A stretch of 64,000 nucleotides of DNA from Candidatus Thiodiazotropha endolucinida (GTDB taxonomy: Bacteria; Pseudomonadota; Gammaproteobacteria; Chromatiales; Chromatiaceae): positions 100,004 to 164,003 of the forward strand of contig NZ_MARB01000010.1 of the NCBI RefSeq assembly GCF_001715975.1. Reading direction: 5' to 3'. A program made the position numbers and the translations under genes. Each line of letters opens with the position of its first letter. Position 1 is the stretch's first letter. The notes below the pieces were generated by a model. The model saw only the letters and a program-made list of their open reading frames with translations. It had not been told where the DNA came from and searched no databases. Shown here in pieces: positions 17,820 through 28,077 of the stretch.

Positions 17820-18407
17820 TCAGGTCATGAGCCTCTTGACCGGCCCGAACGAACGCCGGTGAATGGGGGTGATGCCCAGGGCTTGCAGCCCTTCCAGGTG
17901 CTGCTTGGTTGGATAGCCTTTGTGGCGGGCGAGACCATAACCGGGATAGCGGCGGTCCAACTCCACCATCTCCTGATCCCGCGCCACCTTGGCAATAATC
18001 GATGCCGCGCTGATCGACTCGACAAGGGCGTCCCCGCCGATGACCGTATCCACCCTGCATGCCAGTCGCGGAGCATGCTTACCATCCACCATTGCCAGAC
18101 CGGGCATCCTTGGAAGCCCCTCGACAGCCCGTTTCATGGCCAACAGGCTTGCCTGCAGGATATTGATCCGATCGATCTCCTCCACTTCAGCCCGTCCCAA
18201 ACACCAGCTGTGGGCCTGTTCCTTGATCAATTGGGAGAGTTGTTCCCGGCGTTTTTCACTCAGTTTCTTGGAATCGGCCAGTCCCTCGATGGGTCGCTCC
18301 GGATGAAGAATCACTGCAGCTGCGACAACCGGTCCCGCCAGGGGCCCTCTCCCTACCTCATCAACACCCGCAACCAGGGCAAACGCTTTTGACATGCTCC
18401 AACTCAC
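17820..18407 (-). CDS. rnhB: Ribonuclease HII
   Basis: RNase HII (195 residues) cuts RNA in RNA-DNA hybrids, including single ribonucleotides in DNA. The active-site segment [19 protein letters not shown] lies at about 14-32, and further acidic ligands are in LADSKKLS and MVDGKH. The second Met (18395) is an equally good start. In most gammaproteobacteria rnhB follows lpxB directly. Here an acyl-CoA ligase gene stands between them. Confidence 0.95.
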   Translation of the reverse strand: MSWSMSKAFALVAGVDEVGRGPLAGPVVAAAVILHPERPIEGLADSKKLSEKRREQLSQLIKEQAHSWCLGRAEVEEIDRINILQASLLAMKRAVEGLPRMPGLAMVDGKHAPRLACRVDTVIGGDALVESISAASIIAKVARDQEMVELDRRYPGYGLARHKGYPTKQHLEGLQALGITPIHRRSFGPVKRLMT

Positions 18408-18473
18408 TGAATATAGAGTTACAAACTTAGGCCCAATTTCATTGTGTAGACAGAAATCGATCGGACGTTTACT

Positions 18474-20057
18474 TCATTCGGATATTGACGCCATTATCTC
18501 CACTCTAAGCTGTTTTCTATCGACCTTGCCATTGGGATTCGTCGGCAGCATGGTACGCAATATAACTTCGGCCGGCATCATGTAGTTCGCCAATCGCTGC
18601 TTACAGTTATCGAGTAGTTGTTTTTCCGTCACTTCCGAACCGTTTTTGAGGATTGCTACCAGAACGATCGATTGACCCATAGTGGTGTGGGGAATACCCA
18701 ATGCAACCGCTTCAGATACCAGGCCGGTGCGGTAGAATACCTCTTCGATCTCATTCGGGCTTACCCGATAGCCCATCGTTTTGATCAATTCATCATCTCT
18801 TCGTAAGAAATAGAGATAGCCTTCGCCGTCCATCTTGACGATGTCCCCCGACCAGACGGCCAGCTCATCGCCGGGCAAGCCATCAAACCGATTGGGGATA
18901 GGCCGAAAACGCTGCCGGGTAGCCTCGACATCGTTCCAGTAGCCCATTGCCACCAACGATCCCCGATGCACCAGTTCGCCGGGTTCATCCACAGCACAGG
19001 GGCTACCGTCACTTCTCAACACCATTACATCGACATTCGGAATGGCTTTGCCGATGGAGGTGGGTCTTTTATCTATTTGATCCGGTGCCAGGTAGGTCGA
19101 TCGAAACGCCTCTGTGAGGCCATACATGAGAAAGATCTCAGTATTGGGCAGTACCTGACGTAACAGCTCTGTGGTCTCAACCGGCACCACGCCACCGGAG
19201 CTGGTGATATAACGCAGGCTCGATGCGGCCTCAGTCGGCCAGGGCAGCTCGACCAACAGATTCCATAAAGGGGGTACCGCCGCCAACCCGGTAATCTTCT
19301 CCTGGGCAAGGGTGTTGAGTACCTCCATAGGCAACAGGTAGTTGATCAATATGACAGTGGCACCGACCAGAAATGCGGTTGTCAACTGGCTCATACCATA
19401 GTCGAAGCTGAGAGGTAATACGGCCAGGATCCTGTCTGATGAGGTATTTTTCAGGTATTGGGCGACACTTTTTGCACCGGTCACCATATTACGATGGGAG
19501 AGGATCACACCCTTCGGATCACCGGTACTGCCTGACGTATAGATGAGAGAAACCATATCCGAATCGATCACGCGATGGCCGTGAGGAGTGACTGGATTGG
19601 CGATCAGCTCATCCCAGGCAAGCAAACGCTGGGCGTGCAATCCTTCCTCTTCGCTGTCCACTCCATCGATCAGGACCACGGTCTGCAGATCGACGCAATA
19701 ACCGAGCGCCGTATTCAACGCCCTGCATTTGCCCTGTACAGTAATCAGAACCTTGGCATCGCAATCTAACAGAATATGCGACACTTGGTGGGACTTAAGG
19801 GCTGGATTGATCGGTACGAACACAGCACCGGCTGCAGCTGCCGCGAAGATAGCGATGACATTCTCCAGACACTTCGGCAGATAGATCGCAATGCGATCCT
19901 GTTTCTCGATACCGATGTCGACGAATGCCCGTGATAAGCGTCCGACCTGTTGCGCCAGTTCGGCATAGGTCAGCGAGGTCGATTTATACTTTAAGGCCGT
20001 CTTTGACGGAGTGCGGGTGGCTGATTCGAAGATCAGATCATGGAGTAGTACAGCCAT
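18474..20057 (-). CDS. Acyl-CoA ligase (AMP-forming), exosortase A-associated type
   Basis: A 527-residue member of the ANL adenylating superfamily. Motifs are the P-loop YTSGSTGDPKG (about 172-182), the A5 region MYGLTEAFRSTY (about 320-331), WSGDIVKMD (A7) and the catalytic Lys near the end in NPNGKVDRK. It activates a carboxylic acid as acyl-AMP and passes it to CoA or a carrier. Segments such as LPLSFDYGMSQLTTAFLVGATV, ITGLAAVPPLW and SIGKAIPNVDVMV match what I recall of the family found with exosortase A loci (TIGR03098). It has no membrane segment. It is inserted between lpxB and rnhB, over 30 kb from xrtA, and may have its own promoter. The substrate is unknown. Confidence 0.8.
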   Translation of the reverse strand: MAVLLHDLIFESATRTPSKTALKYKSTSLTYAELAQQVGRLSRAFVDIGIEKQDRIAIYLPKCLENVIAIFAAAAAGAVFVPINPALKSHQVSHILLDCDAKVLITVQGKCRALNTALGYCVDLQTVVLIDGVDSEEEGLHAQRLLAWDELIANPVTPHGHRVIDSDMVSLIYTSGSTGDPKGVILSHRNMVTGAKSVAQYLKNTSSDRILAVLPLSFDYGMSQLTTAFLVGATVILINYLLPMEVLNTLAQEKITGLAAVPPLWNLLVELPWPTEAASSLRYITSSGGVVPVETTELLRQVLPNTEIFLMYGLTEAFRSTYLAPDQIDKRPTSIGKAIPNVDVMVLRSDGSPCAVDEPGELVHRGSLVAMGYWNDVEATRQRFRPIPNRFDGLPGDELAVWSGDIVKMDGEGYLYFLRRDDELIKTMGYRVSPNEIEEVFYRTGLVSEAVALGIPHTTMGQSIVLVAILKNGSEVTEKQLLDNCKQRLANYMMPAEVILRTMLPTNPNGKVDRKQLRVEIMASISE

Positions 20058-20186
20058 CGCTAACTATCGGTATCCCTGCGCTGGAAATTGATGCGTTCTA
20101 TATATAATTTTCCGGATGTGACAATAAGAGCAAAAAAACCTCCCTCTGTCTAATCAATTGATGAGTGATGCCCGGACTGATAGATC

Positions 20187-21371
20187 CTAACTATCTTCCA
20201 GCATCTCCAGAACTGCATTGGCGGCGGTATGGGCGGCGTTTTGGCGTAATTTCTTGTGGGCCTCCGTATAGGCCTTTGTTATCTGCCCACACTTTATCGG
20301 GTTTTCGAGAAAATCCAGCAAGGCCCTGCCCATGGCATCAGGTTTACACGCCTCCTGGATAAATTCAGGCGCGTAGGGTTTGTCCGCAAGCAGATTTGCC
20401 AAGGCCACGTGAGGCGTTTTTAATAGATTAAAGCGACGAATCAACCCGGCCGTGAGGGGTGAAAGCCGGTAGGCCACCACCATGGGACGCTTCAACAACA
20501 TGGTCTCGAGGGTAGCCGTACCCGATGCGGTCAACACCACATCCGCAGAACGGATCGCCTCTCTTGGCCTGCCGTTCAACAGCATCATCGGCAGTTCCGG
20601 TGCGGTCGATTCTATCTGTTCCTGAAAAAGCTGTTTGACCTTCTGATCCACCATCGGCGCGATAAACTGCAGATCCGGCTTATGTTGTTGCAGCCACAAC
20701 GCTGTCTGCAGAAATAACCGGGCCAGCCTGCTTACCTCGCTCATGCGGCTTCCGGGTAATAGCGCTACGACAGGCTTTTCCCTATCAAGGCCCAATTCAT
20801 CCCGAATCACTCCGGGGTCGGCGGGTTGCAACGGGATCTGGTCCGCCAGGGGGTGTCCCACATAGACTGCCGGCACATGGTGTCGCAACAGGAAATCGAC
20901 CTCGAAATCAAAGATGCAGAGCATCAGGTCAACCGCCTTTTGCAGCTTCTTCACTCTTCCCTGCCGCCACGCCCAAACCGTTGGGCTGACAAAATGCGCT
21001 GTCGGGATGCCGGCCGCTTTGAGTTGCGCCTCCAGTGCCAGGTTGAAATCGGGAGCATCGACACCCAATACCAGATCGGGTGGATCGTCAAGAAAATGGG
21101 CCACCAGTTTTCTACGGCTGCGCAGCAATCCTGGCAGATGACCGATCACCTCGGCAAACCCCATTACCGGATCCATCTTGGCAAGGGAGCGGCATCCCGC
21201 AGCCTCCATCAACGGTCCTGTCATGCCCTCAAACTCGATATCTGCCCGTTGGGCACGCAGGGCATCGATCAATGCCGCTGCCAGCTGATCGCCTGACACT
21301 TCATTGGCCAGGATACCAATCTTCAGCGGGCGCTGTTGTTGCGTGTTCTGCATAGACGGGGATAGAGACAT
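20187..21371 (-). CDS. lpxB: Lipid-A-disaccharide synthase
   Basis: LpxB (394 residues) joins UDP-2,3-diacylglucosamine and lipid X to give the lipid A disaccharide. It is a GT19 enzyme peripheral to the inner membrane. Seen are the N-terminal NEVSGDQLAAALIDAL, VDAPDFNLALE, SPTVWAWRQGR, VGHPLAD and LPGSRMSEVSRL segments, and the C-terminal nucleotide-binding half (TASGTATLETML). Length agrees with E. coli (382). It follows lpxA after 42 bases. Downstream is the exosortase-type ligase instead of rnhB. Confidence 0.96.
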   Translation of the reverse strand: MSLSPSMQNTQQQRPLKIGILANEVSGDQLAAALIDALRAQRADIEFEGMTGPLMEAAGCRSLAKMDPVMGFAEVIGHLPGLLRSRRKLVAHFLDDPPDLVLGVDAPDFNLALEAQLKAAGIPTAHFVSPTVWAWRQGRVKKLQKAVDLMLCIFDFEVDFLLRHHVPAVYVGHPLADQIPLQPADPGVIRDELGLDREKPVVALLPGSRMSEVSRLARLFLQTALWLQQHKPDLQFIAPMVDQKVKQLFQEQIESTAPELPMMLLNGRPREAIRSADVVLTASGTATLETMLLKRPMVVAYRLSPLTAGLIRRFNLLKTPHVALANLLADKPYAPEFIQEACKPDAMGRALLDFLENPIKCGQITKAYTEAHKKLRQNAAHTAANAVLEMLEDS

Positions 21372-21413
21372 TCGCTTTCTACTGGTGTATCCCCTGTGCC
21401 AGGGTAGGAGGGC

Positions 21414-22208
21414 CTAACGTAAAATACCCCGGCCCTTATGTCCGAGAAAATCGGAAAGAATCTCAAGCTCCGGGGTTTCATTCAGCATCCCGTCGATTCC
21501 CTCCCGCGCCTCGTCCAAACGTTTTTTGGAAAGGTAGAGCAGTTTGTAGGCACGCTTGATCTGCTGAATAGTTTCATCACTGAATCCACGGCGGCTCAAC
21601 CCCTCCCGGTTGATACCATGTGGTTTCGCCGGTTGCCCCGATGCCATCACATAGGGCGGCAGATCCATACTGATAGCCGACCCCATCCCGGAGAAGCTGT
21701 GCGCGCCCACCCGGCAGAATTGGTGCACTTTCGTGAATCCACCCAGGATAGCGTGCCTTCCGATCTTCACATGGCCGCCCAGGGACGCGGCATTGGCCAT
21801 AATGATATGGTCTTCCAGCAGGCAATCGTGGGCGACATGAATATAGGCCATCAGCAGATTGTCATTGCCGATTCGTGTCACACCCTGGTCCTGCACGGTT
21901 CCGCGATGCAGCGTGGCGAATTCACGGATAACGTTGCGATCGCCGATCTGCAGGATGGTCGGCTCGCCGGCATATTTCACGTCCTGGGGATTCTCCCCAA
22001 CCGAGGCGAACTGGTAGATCCGGTTGTCCCGGCCAATTTGGGTCGGCCCTTTAATCACCACATGGGGGCCGACTTCGGTACCTGCTGCAATCTTGACCCC
22101 GGCACCAATGATGGAGAAGGGACCAATACTGACACCTTCATCGAGCTCGGCATCCGGATCGATAACTGCGCGTGGGTCGATCAGCTGCCTATCTCCCGTG
22201 CCGTACAC
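21414..22208 (-). CDS. lpxA: UDP-N-acetylglucosamine acyltransferase
   Basis: LpxA (264 residues) catalyses the first step of lipid A synthesis, transfer of a 3-hydroxyacyl chain from ACP to UDP-GlcNAc. The left-handed beta-helix of hexapeptide repeats covers residues about 10-190. The catalytic His lies in [14 protein letters not shown], and the C-terminal helical domain follows. The ATG lies inside the end of fabZ (28-base overlap). The extra N-terminal residues (MYGTGDRQL) lack an alternative Met, so this start is the only good one. Confidence 0.96.
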   Translation of the reverse strand: MYGTGDRQLIDPRAVIDPDAELDEGVSIGPFSIIGAGVKIAAGTEVGPHVVIKGPTQIGRDNRIYQFASVGENPQDVKYAGEPTILQIGDRNVIREFATLHRGTVQDQGVTRIGNDNLLMAYIHVAHDCLLEDHIIMANAASLGGHVKIGRHAILGGFTKVHQFCRVGAHSFSGMGSAISMDLPPYVMASGQPAKPHGINREGLSRRGFSDETIQQIKRAYKLLYLSKKRLDEAREGIDGMLNETPELEILSDFLGHKGRGILR

Positions 22209-22630
22209 ATGATATCTGCCGTCGCTACGGTTTTATCCTCGACTTTCGCGGAGCAGGTGAAAAAGCCGATACCTCGCTTCATCTTGGTCTGAACGACTTC
22301 GATGATCAGTTGATCACCAGGCTCCACCTGATGCTTGAAACGAGCCTTATCGATACCGACGAAAAGATAGATGGTCGTCTCATTGACTGTTTCCGGATTG
22401 GACTCCATCGCCAATAGACCGGTCGCCTGCGCCATCGCTTCGACAATCAGGACACCCGGCATCACCGGTTGGATGGGAAAGTGACCGTTGAAAAAGGGTT
22501 CATTGTAAGTAACATTTTTCAACGCCAGGAGGCGTGCATCCTTTTCGTATTCAAGAACCCGATCGATTAGCAGGAAAGGATAGCGGTGCGGCAGCAGGCT
22601 CAGCACCTTGTTGATATCCATTGCGATCAA
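22181..22630 (-). CDS. fabZ: 3-hydroxyacyl-ACP dehydratase
   Basis: FabZ (149 residues) dehydrates 3-hydroxyacyl-ACP in fatty-acid elongation and competes with LpxA for 3-hydroxymyristoyl-ACP. It has the hot-dog fold. The catalytic His lies in [21 protein letters not shown] (about residues 48-68), preceded by [12 protein letters not shown]. Length matches the family. Its end overlaps the lpxA start by 28 bases, which couples the two pathway branches translationally. Confidence 0.96.
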   Translation of the reverse strand: MIAMDINKVLSLLPHRYPFLLIDRVLEYEKDARLLALKNVTYNEPFFNGHFPIQPVMPGVLIVEAMAQATGLLAMESNPETVNETTIYLFVGIDKARFKHQVEPGDQLIIEVVQTKMKRGIGFFTCSAKVEDKTVATADIMCTAREIGS

Positions 22631-22671
22631 ACTGTCCTCCAGTTACTCATGCCATTCATTTCAACGGCTCA

Positions 22672-23706
22672 TTATTGGTTGTTCAGGTTTTTTTTCAGAA
22701 ATTTCATCTCTTTTGCCATCGACTCCAGATTTCGCAGCCGGGCTATCACGCGTTTCCAGGCACCATTTTCCATGGCGGGTAGGTTACCACTGTAGTACCC
22801 CGGCTCGATGAATGAGCGGGTAGCCAGGGTGGCCGCCGAAAAGTGCACATTATCACCTATCGTCAAATGCCCCACCAGACCTGTTTGACCACCGATGGTG
22901 CAATGGCTTCCAATCTTTGTTGATCCGGCTACCGCCGAGCAACCGGCCATCGCCGTATTCCGGCCTATTTCCACGTTGTGGGCAATCTGAATGAGATTAT
23001 CCAGCTTAACCCCGTCATGCAGGATCGTATCTTCCAGCGCACCGCGGTCGATGGTGGTGTTGGCGCCGATTTCCACATCATCCCCAACCCGTACCCGACC
23101 GAGTTGCGGTACTTTGACCCAATGCCCTTCGTCATTTGCCAGGCCGAAGCCATCCGCACCCAGCACCGCCCCTGGATGAATCAGGCAACGCTGACCCAGG
23201 CGGGTGTCGTGACACAGGGTCACATTCGCCACCAACCGGCTATCGGCACCGATCCGGCAATTGTCCTCGACCACACAACCCGGACCTATACAGACTCCAG
23301 ATTCAACAGTCACACCTTCCCCAATCACAACACAGGGCCCGATCCAGGCACTGCTGTCGATCGACGATGATCGACCCACAACCGCCGTGGCATCGATACC
23401 GGGGGTAATGGTTTTGCGGGGAAACAGCTTTGTTGCCACTCTGGCATAGGCAAGATAGGGGTTATCGGAGACCAACGCTGAAGTCGGGCAATCGGCGGCA
23501 TCCTTCTCGTATAGGATCACAGCCGAGGCCTGTGTCGCTGAAAGATATTTACGATAGGCGGGATTACTGAGAAAACTGATCTCTCCGGATTGTGCGCTCT
23601 GTAGCGTCCCAACCCCTCTGATCATTGTTTCTGGATCACCCAGCAGCTTCGCCCCAACGGCATCCGCCAGGTCTCCGAGACTGGATCCAGATGATCTTGA
23701 TACCAC
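22672..23706 (-). CDS. lpxD: UDP-3-O-(3-hydroxyacyl)glucosamine N-acyltransferase
   Basis: LpxD (344 residues) adds the amide-linked 3-hydroxyacyl chain in the third lipid A step. It has an N-terminal uridine-binding domain (about 8-100), a hexapeptide-repeat beta-helix (about 105-310) with the catalytic His in DNLIQIAHNVEIG, and a C-terminal helix. The start is GTG at 23706, one base after the skp stop. No upstream ATG exists in frame without entering skp. Confidence 0.95.
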   Translation of the reverse strand: MVSRSSGSSLGDLADAVGAKLLGDPETMIRGVGTLQSAQSGEISFLSNPAYRKYLSATQASAVILYEKDAADCPTSALVSDNPYLAYARVATKLFPRKTITPGIDATAVVGRSSSIDSSAWIGPCVVIGEGVTVESGVCIGPGCVVEDNCRIGADSRLVANVTLCHDTRLGQRCLIHPGAVLGADGFGLANDEGHWVKVPQLGRVRVGDDVEIGANTTIDRGALEDTILHDGVKLDNLIQIAHNVEIGRNTAMAGCSAVAGSTKIGSHCTIGGQTGLVGHLTIGDNVHFSAATLATRSFIEPGYYSGNLPAMENGAWKRVIARLRNLESMAKEMKFLKKNLNNQ

Positions 23707-23707
23707 C

Positions 23708-24223
23708 TTATTCAGCTTTTAACTGACGCAGTTTTTCCAACACCTTATCTGAGATGTCGATCTTTTTACTGAAATAGACGACACCATCTGAAACGATAAG
23801 GTCTATCTTCTCACTCTTACCCACTTCCCGGATCACTTCGCGCACCTGCTGACGGAGTTTCTTGAACTCCTCGTTCTGGCGCAGGTTGAGGTCCTCGCGA
23901 AACTCGGTCTGGGCGTTTTTCAACTTGCGGCTGCGACTGAGAATATCCCTCTCCAGCCGTTTGACCTCGGACTCGCTCATCACCGAGCCGTCCCGCTGCA
24001 GCTTCTCTTCAAGCTGTTTCAGCCGCTTCTGGGAAGCGAGCAGGTCTTTCTCCCGCCGGGAAAACTCAGTCTGCAACCGCTCCCTGGCAGATTTGTATTG
24101 CGGCGACTCCTCGAAGACTTTTGTGGCGTTCACGAAGCCGATACGATACTCCTCGGCTACAGCACTGCCGGTCACGAAAAAACCAAGGGTCAAAGCAAGT
24201 AGTATATGTCTTAGCGAATTCAC
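23708..24223 (-). CDS. skp: Periplasmic chaperone Skp/OmpH
   Basis: Skp carries outer-membrane proteins across the periplasm to BamA. The preferred start is GTG at 24223, which has AGGGAG seven bases ahead and begins a clean signal peptide (NSLRHILLALTLGFFVTGSAVA, cleavage before EEYRIG). It gives 171 residues, near E. coli's 161. The longer in-frame ATG at 24289 would overlap bamA by 47 bases and hide the signal peptide. The mature part is a long charged helical hairpin (about residues 45-145) with OmpH features (IGFVNATKVFEESP). Confidence 0.9.
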   Translation of the reverse strand: MNSLRHILLALTLGFFVTGSAVAEEYRIGFVNATKVFEESPQYKSARERLQTEFSRREKDLLASQKRLKQLEEKLQRDGSVMSESEVKRLERDILSRSRKLKNAQTEFREDLNLRQNEEFKKLRQQVREVIREVGKSEKIDLIVSDGVVYFSKKIDISDKVLEKLRQLKAE

Positions 24224-24242
24224 CCATTCACTCCCTAACTGT

Positions 24243-26534
24243 TTAGAAACCACTACCAATCCTGAATTGAAGGTTCTTGATATCATCACCCTCTTCCTCT
24301 TTGATCGGATACCCCCAGCTGAAAGAGAGGGCTCCTACTGGCGAGAACCAGGATAACATCAGACCGGTGGAAGCCCTAAACAGGTCCCACTCGACCTTCT
24401 CATCCCCAGCCAGATCGAATACGTTGCCGACATCGACAAACAAACCGGCACGCACCGTGTCCTTAAAGTCATCGCCAAAGGCGGGAAAGAGTAACTCCAT
24501 CTGACCCACGATTCTAGCATTTGCTCCCAAAGCATCATCCTGGGAGTCCTGCGGTCCCAGGGTATTCTCCTCAAATCCCCTGACCGAACCGATACCGCCG
24601 GCGTAGAAATTACGGAAAAATGGCAGCTCATCGTCTTCCCCGTAACCATCGCCATATCCCAACTCCCCATTCAGCTTCAAGGTCAGAGAGTTGGTGAGCT
24701 GAAAATAGAGGGCATTTGAGTATCTAACGCGGTAGTACTGCAGATCACTGCCGGGGGTGTTGGTCTCGATGGTGAAGACCTGCCGATTACCCCGATTGGG
24801 AAATATGGCGCGATCCCTGGTGTCGTGAATCCAGCTGCCCACCAACTCGAAATCGCTGAATTTATCGCCGTTGGTTTCTATGAATTCCTCGATCTCATCG
24901 GAAGGGGAGGAGCCAAGAAAAAAGGTCGTATGCTCGTAGGCCAGACTGAATCTAAAGCGGTCGTATTCCGTCAAGGGTATGCCGAAATGGACCCCGAGAC
25001 GCCCCACGTCGGTGGAATAGCTGGAAATATTCAGTTCCGAGAAATCGGTCTCCCGGTAACTCAGCTCATAACCCTGACTTACGCCGTCAATGGTGTAGTA
25101 GGGATTGGTATAGGACAAAGAGAGCTTTTTGGTTGCATCGCTGGTATCGAAGCCAGCGCTGAAGCGGTTCCCCGTACCGAGAAAATTGTTTTCACTGATG
25201 CTGGCATTGAAGATCACTCCCTGGGTCTGAGTAAACCCGACACCGGCACTGAACTGCCCGGATGCAGCCTCGGTCACAGCAAGGTTCACATCGAGTTGAT
25301 CCGTGGAGCCCGGTACTGCTGGGGTCTCCATATTCACTTCACTGAAAAAGCCCAAACGCTGCAGGCGTTCCCTTGAGAGCCGGGTCTTCTCACCGGAAAA
25401 CCAGGCTGATTCCATCTGTCTCAATTCCCGACGCAACACCTCATCACGGGTGTTGGTATTACCCGATATATTGATATAGCGGACATAGACCCTTTTTCCC
25501 GGATCAACGAAAAATGTGATGGCCACCTGCATCTTTTCACGATCAATATCGGGAATGGTGTTGACATTGGCAAAGGCATATCCCACATCGGAATAGTGCC
25601 GGTTCAGCCTGTCTGCGCTGGCTGTCAGTTTTTTACGGGAGAAGACCGCCCCCCGTTTGAGATGGATTAGAGGAAATAGCTCCTCCGGATTCAGTTCCAG
25701 GTCTCCGGCCAACTTGATATCGCTGAGGGTGAAGACATCACCCTCGTCGATCACCACGGTAATGTATATATCCTTCTTGTCCGGTGTTATGGATACCTGG
25801 GTGGACTCGATCTTGAAGTCGATATAACCCCGATCAAGATAGAATGAGCGCAATGTCTCCAGGTCGCCTGAGAGCGCCTGTTTGGAATATTTGTCGCGGC
25901 TGGAGAAGACGGCATACCAGGACGGCACACCCAATTCGAACTTATCCAACAACTCGTCATCTTCATAGGCCCGATTGCCGATAATGTTTATGTGCTTGAT
26001 CCTGGCGGTCAGCCCCTCTGATATCTCGATATCCAGACCCACACGGTTTCTCTCCAACGGAGTCACTGTTGATTGGATCTTGATCCCATATTTACCCCGC
26101 GCGAAATATTGGCGGTTGAGCTCCTGCTCGACCTTTTCCAGTAATGCCCGCTTAAAGACCCGACCCTCGGCAAGACCGATATCCTTTAATCCAGCCATCA
26201 ATGGCTCTGTATCCAACTCCTTGTTTCCAGTGATATTTATCTCTGCGATAGCAGGTCTTTCACGGACGAACACAATCAGGACATTACCATCCTGTTCGAG
26301 CCTTATATCCTTGAAAAAACCCGTTTTGTAGAGTGTGCGGATAATATGGGAAGAATTGCCTGCATCGACCTCATCCCCAGTCTTTATTGGCAGGTAATTG
26401 AATACCGTGCCGGCCGAGATCCGTTGCAGACCCTCTACCCGTATGTCCTCGACCACGAAGGCGGAAGCCTGCTGGGATAATAGCAGTCCACCCATCAGAG
26501 CCAAGAGGATCAAAGTCCGGGAAAATAGAGACAT
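24243..26534 (-). CDS. bamA: Outer membrane protein assembly factor BamA
   Basis: BamA (763 residues) is the core of the BAM complex that folds beta-barrel proteins into the outer membrane. It has a signal peptide (residues 1-25, ending QQASA), five POTRA domains (about 26-420) and a C-terminal 16-strand barrel. [11 protein letters not shown] is the conserved loop-6 VRGF segment, and the chain ends in Phe (FRIGSGF). It is somewhat shorter than the E. coli protein (810), mainly in barrel loops. It is followed by skp and preceded by rseP with a 168-base gap. Confidence 0.96.
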   Translation of the reverse strand: MSLFSRTLILLALMGGLLLSQQASAFVVEDIRVEGLQRISAGTVFNYLPIKTGDEVDAGNSSHIIRTLYKTGFFKDIRLEQDGNVLIVFVRERPAIAEINITGNKELDTEPLMAGLKDIGLAEGRVFKRALLEKVEQELNRQYFARGKYGIKIQSTVTPLERNRVGLDIEISEGLTARIKHINIIGNRAYEDDELLDKFELGVPSWYAVFSSRDKYSKQALSGDLETLRSFYLDRGYIDFKIESTQVSITPDKKDIYITVVIDEGDVFTLSDIKLAGDLELNPEELFPLIHLKRGAVFSRKKLTASADRLNRHYSDVGYAFANVNTIPDIDREKMQVAITFFVDPGKRVYVRYINISGNTNTRDEVLRRELRQMESAWFSGEKTRLSRERLQRLGFFSEVNMETPAVPGSTDQLDVNLAVTEAASGQFSAGVGFTQTQGVIFNASISENNFLGTGNRFSAGFDTSDATKKLSLSYTNPYYTIDGVSQGYELSYRETDFSELNISSYSTDVGRLGVHFGIPLTEYDRFRFSLAYEHTTFFLGSSPSDEIEEFIETNGDKFSDFELVGSWIHDTRDRAIFPNRGNRQVFTIETNTPGSDLQYYRVRYSNALYFQLTNSLTLKLNGELGYGDGYGEDDELPFFRNFYAGGIGSVRGFEENTLGPQDSQDDALGANARIVGQMELLFPAFGDDFKDTVRAGLFVDVGNVFDLAGDEKVEWDLFRASTGLMLSWFSPVGALSFSWGYPIKEEEGDDIKNLQFRIGSGF

Positions 26535-26702
26535 TATCTATAATTACAACAGTGTTTTTTCATATTATCCGTTCTGCGTGATTCATGCTCAGAACGACTA
26601 CGGCGGCGAAACAGCGCGTTAGTATAAGTGATCTTAATTGATCAGGATACTGAAAGCCTTTATGCGGCAGTACCGCCCAAACTCTCCGACAATCGCCAAC
26701 AT

Positions 26703-28067
26703 CTACCCAAGGAACCGGTTTATGTCGACATAGAAGGCGAGACTCATAATCGCCAATAGGATCAATAATCCGATTTTTTGGCCTTGTTCCATAAATTGAT
26801 CCGATAACGGCCGGCCTTTGATCCCTTCGATCAGGAAGAAAAACAGATGTCCGCCATCCAGAACAGGAATCGGCAACAGATTCAACACGCCCAGGCTGAC
26901 ACTCACCACCGCGAGGAATTTAAGAAAATAGCTGATGCCGTAACTTGCTGATTTACCAGCATAATCCGCAATTGAAATCGGGCCGCTGAGATTCTTTACA
27001 GAAACCTCGCCGATGATCATCTTACCCAGCATCCGTAACATCAAAAGGGACAGATCCCAGGTTTTATAGAGAGATTGGCCTATCGCATCGATCGGTCCAT
27101 ATTTGACAACAGCCCGGTAGTCATCCATCAAATCATCGGGCACATCCACACTTGCGCCAATACGACCGTAGCTCTCCCCATCCCCCTCAATCATCAAAGG
27201 GGTGACGCTCAATGCAATATAATCCCCATTGCGGTCAACCTCTAGATCGAGGTTCTGGCCCGGCCGCTTGCGTACATAATTGACCCAATCACTCCAATCC
27301 ACCACATCGACACCGTCGACAGTGACGATACGGTCTCCGGATTTCAGGCCGGCCAATGCAGCCGGTTCTCCATCCAGCACCTCACCGATGACAGGTGGCA
27401 GGGTGGGTCGATCGGGAGTGAGTCCGAGATTCTGCAACAGCATACCATCCTCTGCCAGCCCGGAGAGACCATCACTTGCCACTCGATAGATGTGCTCCAT
27501 GCCCGTCTGACTACGCACCCTGACCGCAAGGTTGGGAGTATCGAGCGCTTCTGACAACATCACATAGACGACACTCTCCCAGGTCGGTGTAGGCTGATCC
27601 GCCACCGCCAGTATCTCGTCACCTCGGGTAAATCCTGCCTGTTCTGCGATCGAGCCGCCCTCAACCTCACCCACTATGGGTTTGAGGCCCGTATCACCGG
27701 TGACGAAAATGAGCCAGAACGCCAGGATGGCAAAGAGGAAATTGAACAGTGGGCCCGCCACAACAATGGCGCTACGCACACCCAGTGATTGGCGGTTAAA
27801 CGCACGATGCTGCTCCTCTGCCTCCACCGGCGCCTCGCGTTCATCCAGCATCTTCACATAACCGCCCAGGGGAATGGCGGCAATCACATATTCGGTACCA
27901 TCAACCACACTGGTCCGTCGCCACAGGGCTCGGCCGAAACCGATCGAAAATCGTAACACCTTGACACCCAATTTTCGCGCAACCCAGAAGTGACCGAACT
28001 CATGCACTGCAATCAGGATTGCCAGGGCAACGATGAATGAAACGAGGGTGAAGAGTAGTGAGTCCAT
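26703..28067 (-). CDS. rseP: Site-2 protease RseP
   Basis: RseP (454 residues) is an inner-membrane zinc metalloprotease that cuts the anti-sigma factor RseA within the membrane and clears signal peptides. It has the zinc motif HEFGH (22-26) in the first membrane helix, two tandem periplasmic PDZ domains (about 120-300, with GFTRGDEILAV and GLKSGDRIVTV), and the conserved LNLLPIPVLDGGH with the third metal ligand in the third helix. Position between dxr and bamA is conserved. Confidence 0.95.
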   Translation of the reverse strand: MDSLLFTLVSFIVALAILIAVHEFGHFWVARKLGVKVLRFSIGFGRALWRRTSVVDGTEYVIAAIPLGGYVKMLDEREAPVEAEEQHRAFNRQSLGVRSAIVVAGPLFNFLFAILAFWLIFVTGDTGLKPIVGEVEGGSIAEQAGFTRGDEILAVADQPTPTWESVVYVMLSEALDTPNLAVRVRSQTGMEHIYRVASDGLSGLAEDGMLLQNLGLTPDRPTLPPVIGEVLDGEPAALAGLKSGDRIVTVDGVDVVDWSDWVNYVRKRPGQNLDLEVDRNGDYIALSVTPLMIEGDGESYGRIGASVDVPDDLMDDYRAVVKYGPIDAIGQSLYKTWDLSLLMLRMLGKMIIGEVSVKNLSGPISIADYAGKSASYGISYFLKFLAVVSVSLGVLNLLPIPVLDGGHLFFFLIEGIKGRPLSDQFMEQGQKIGLLILLAIMSLAFYVDINRFLG

Positions 28068-28077
28068 TGAAAAATGA

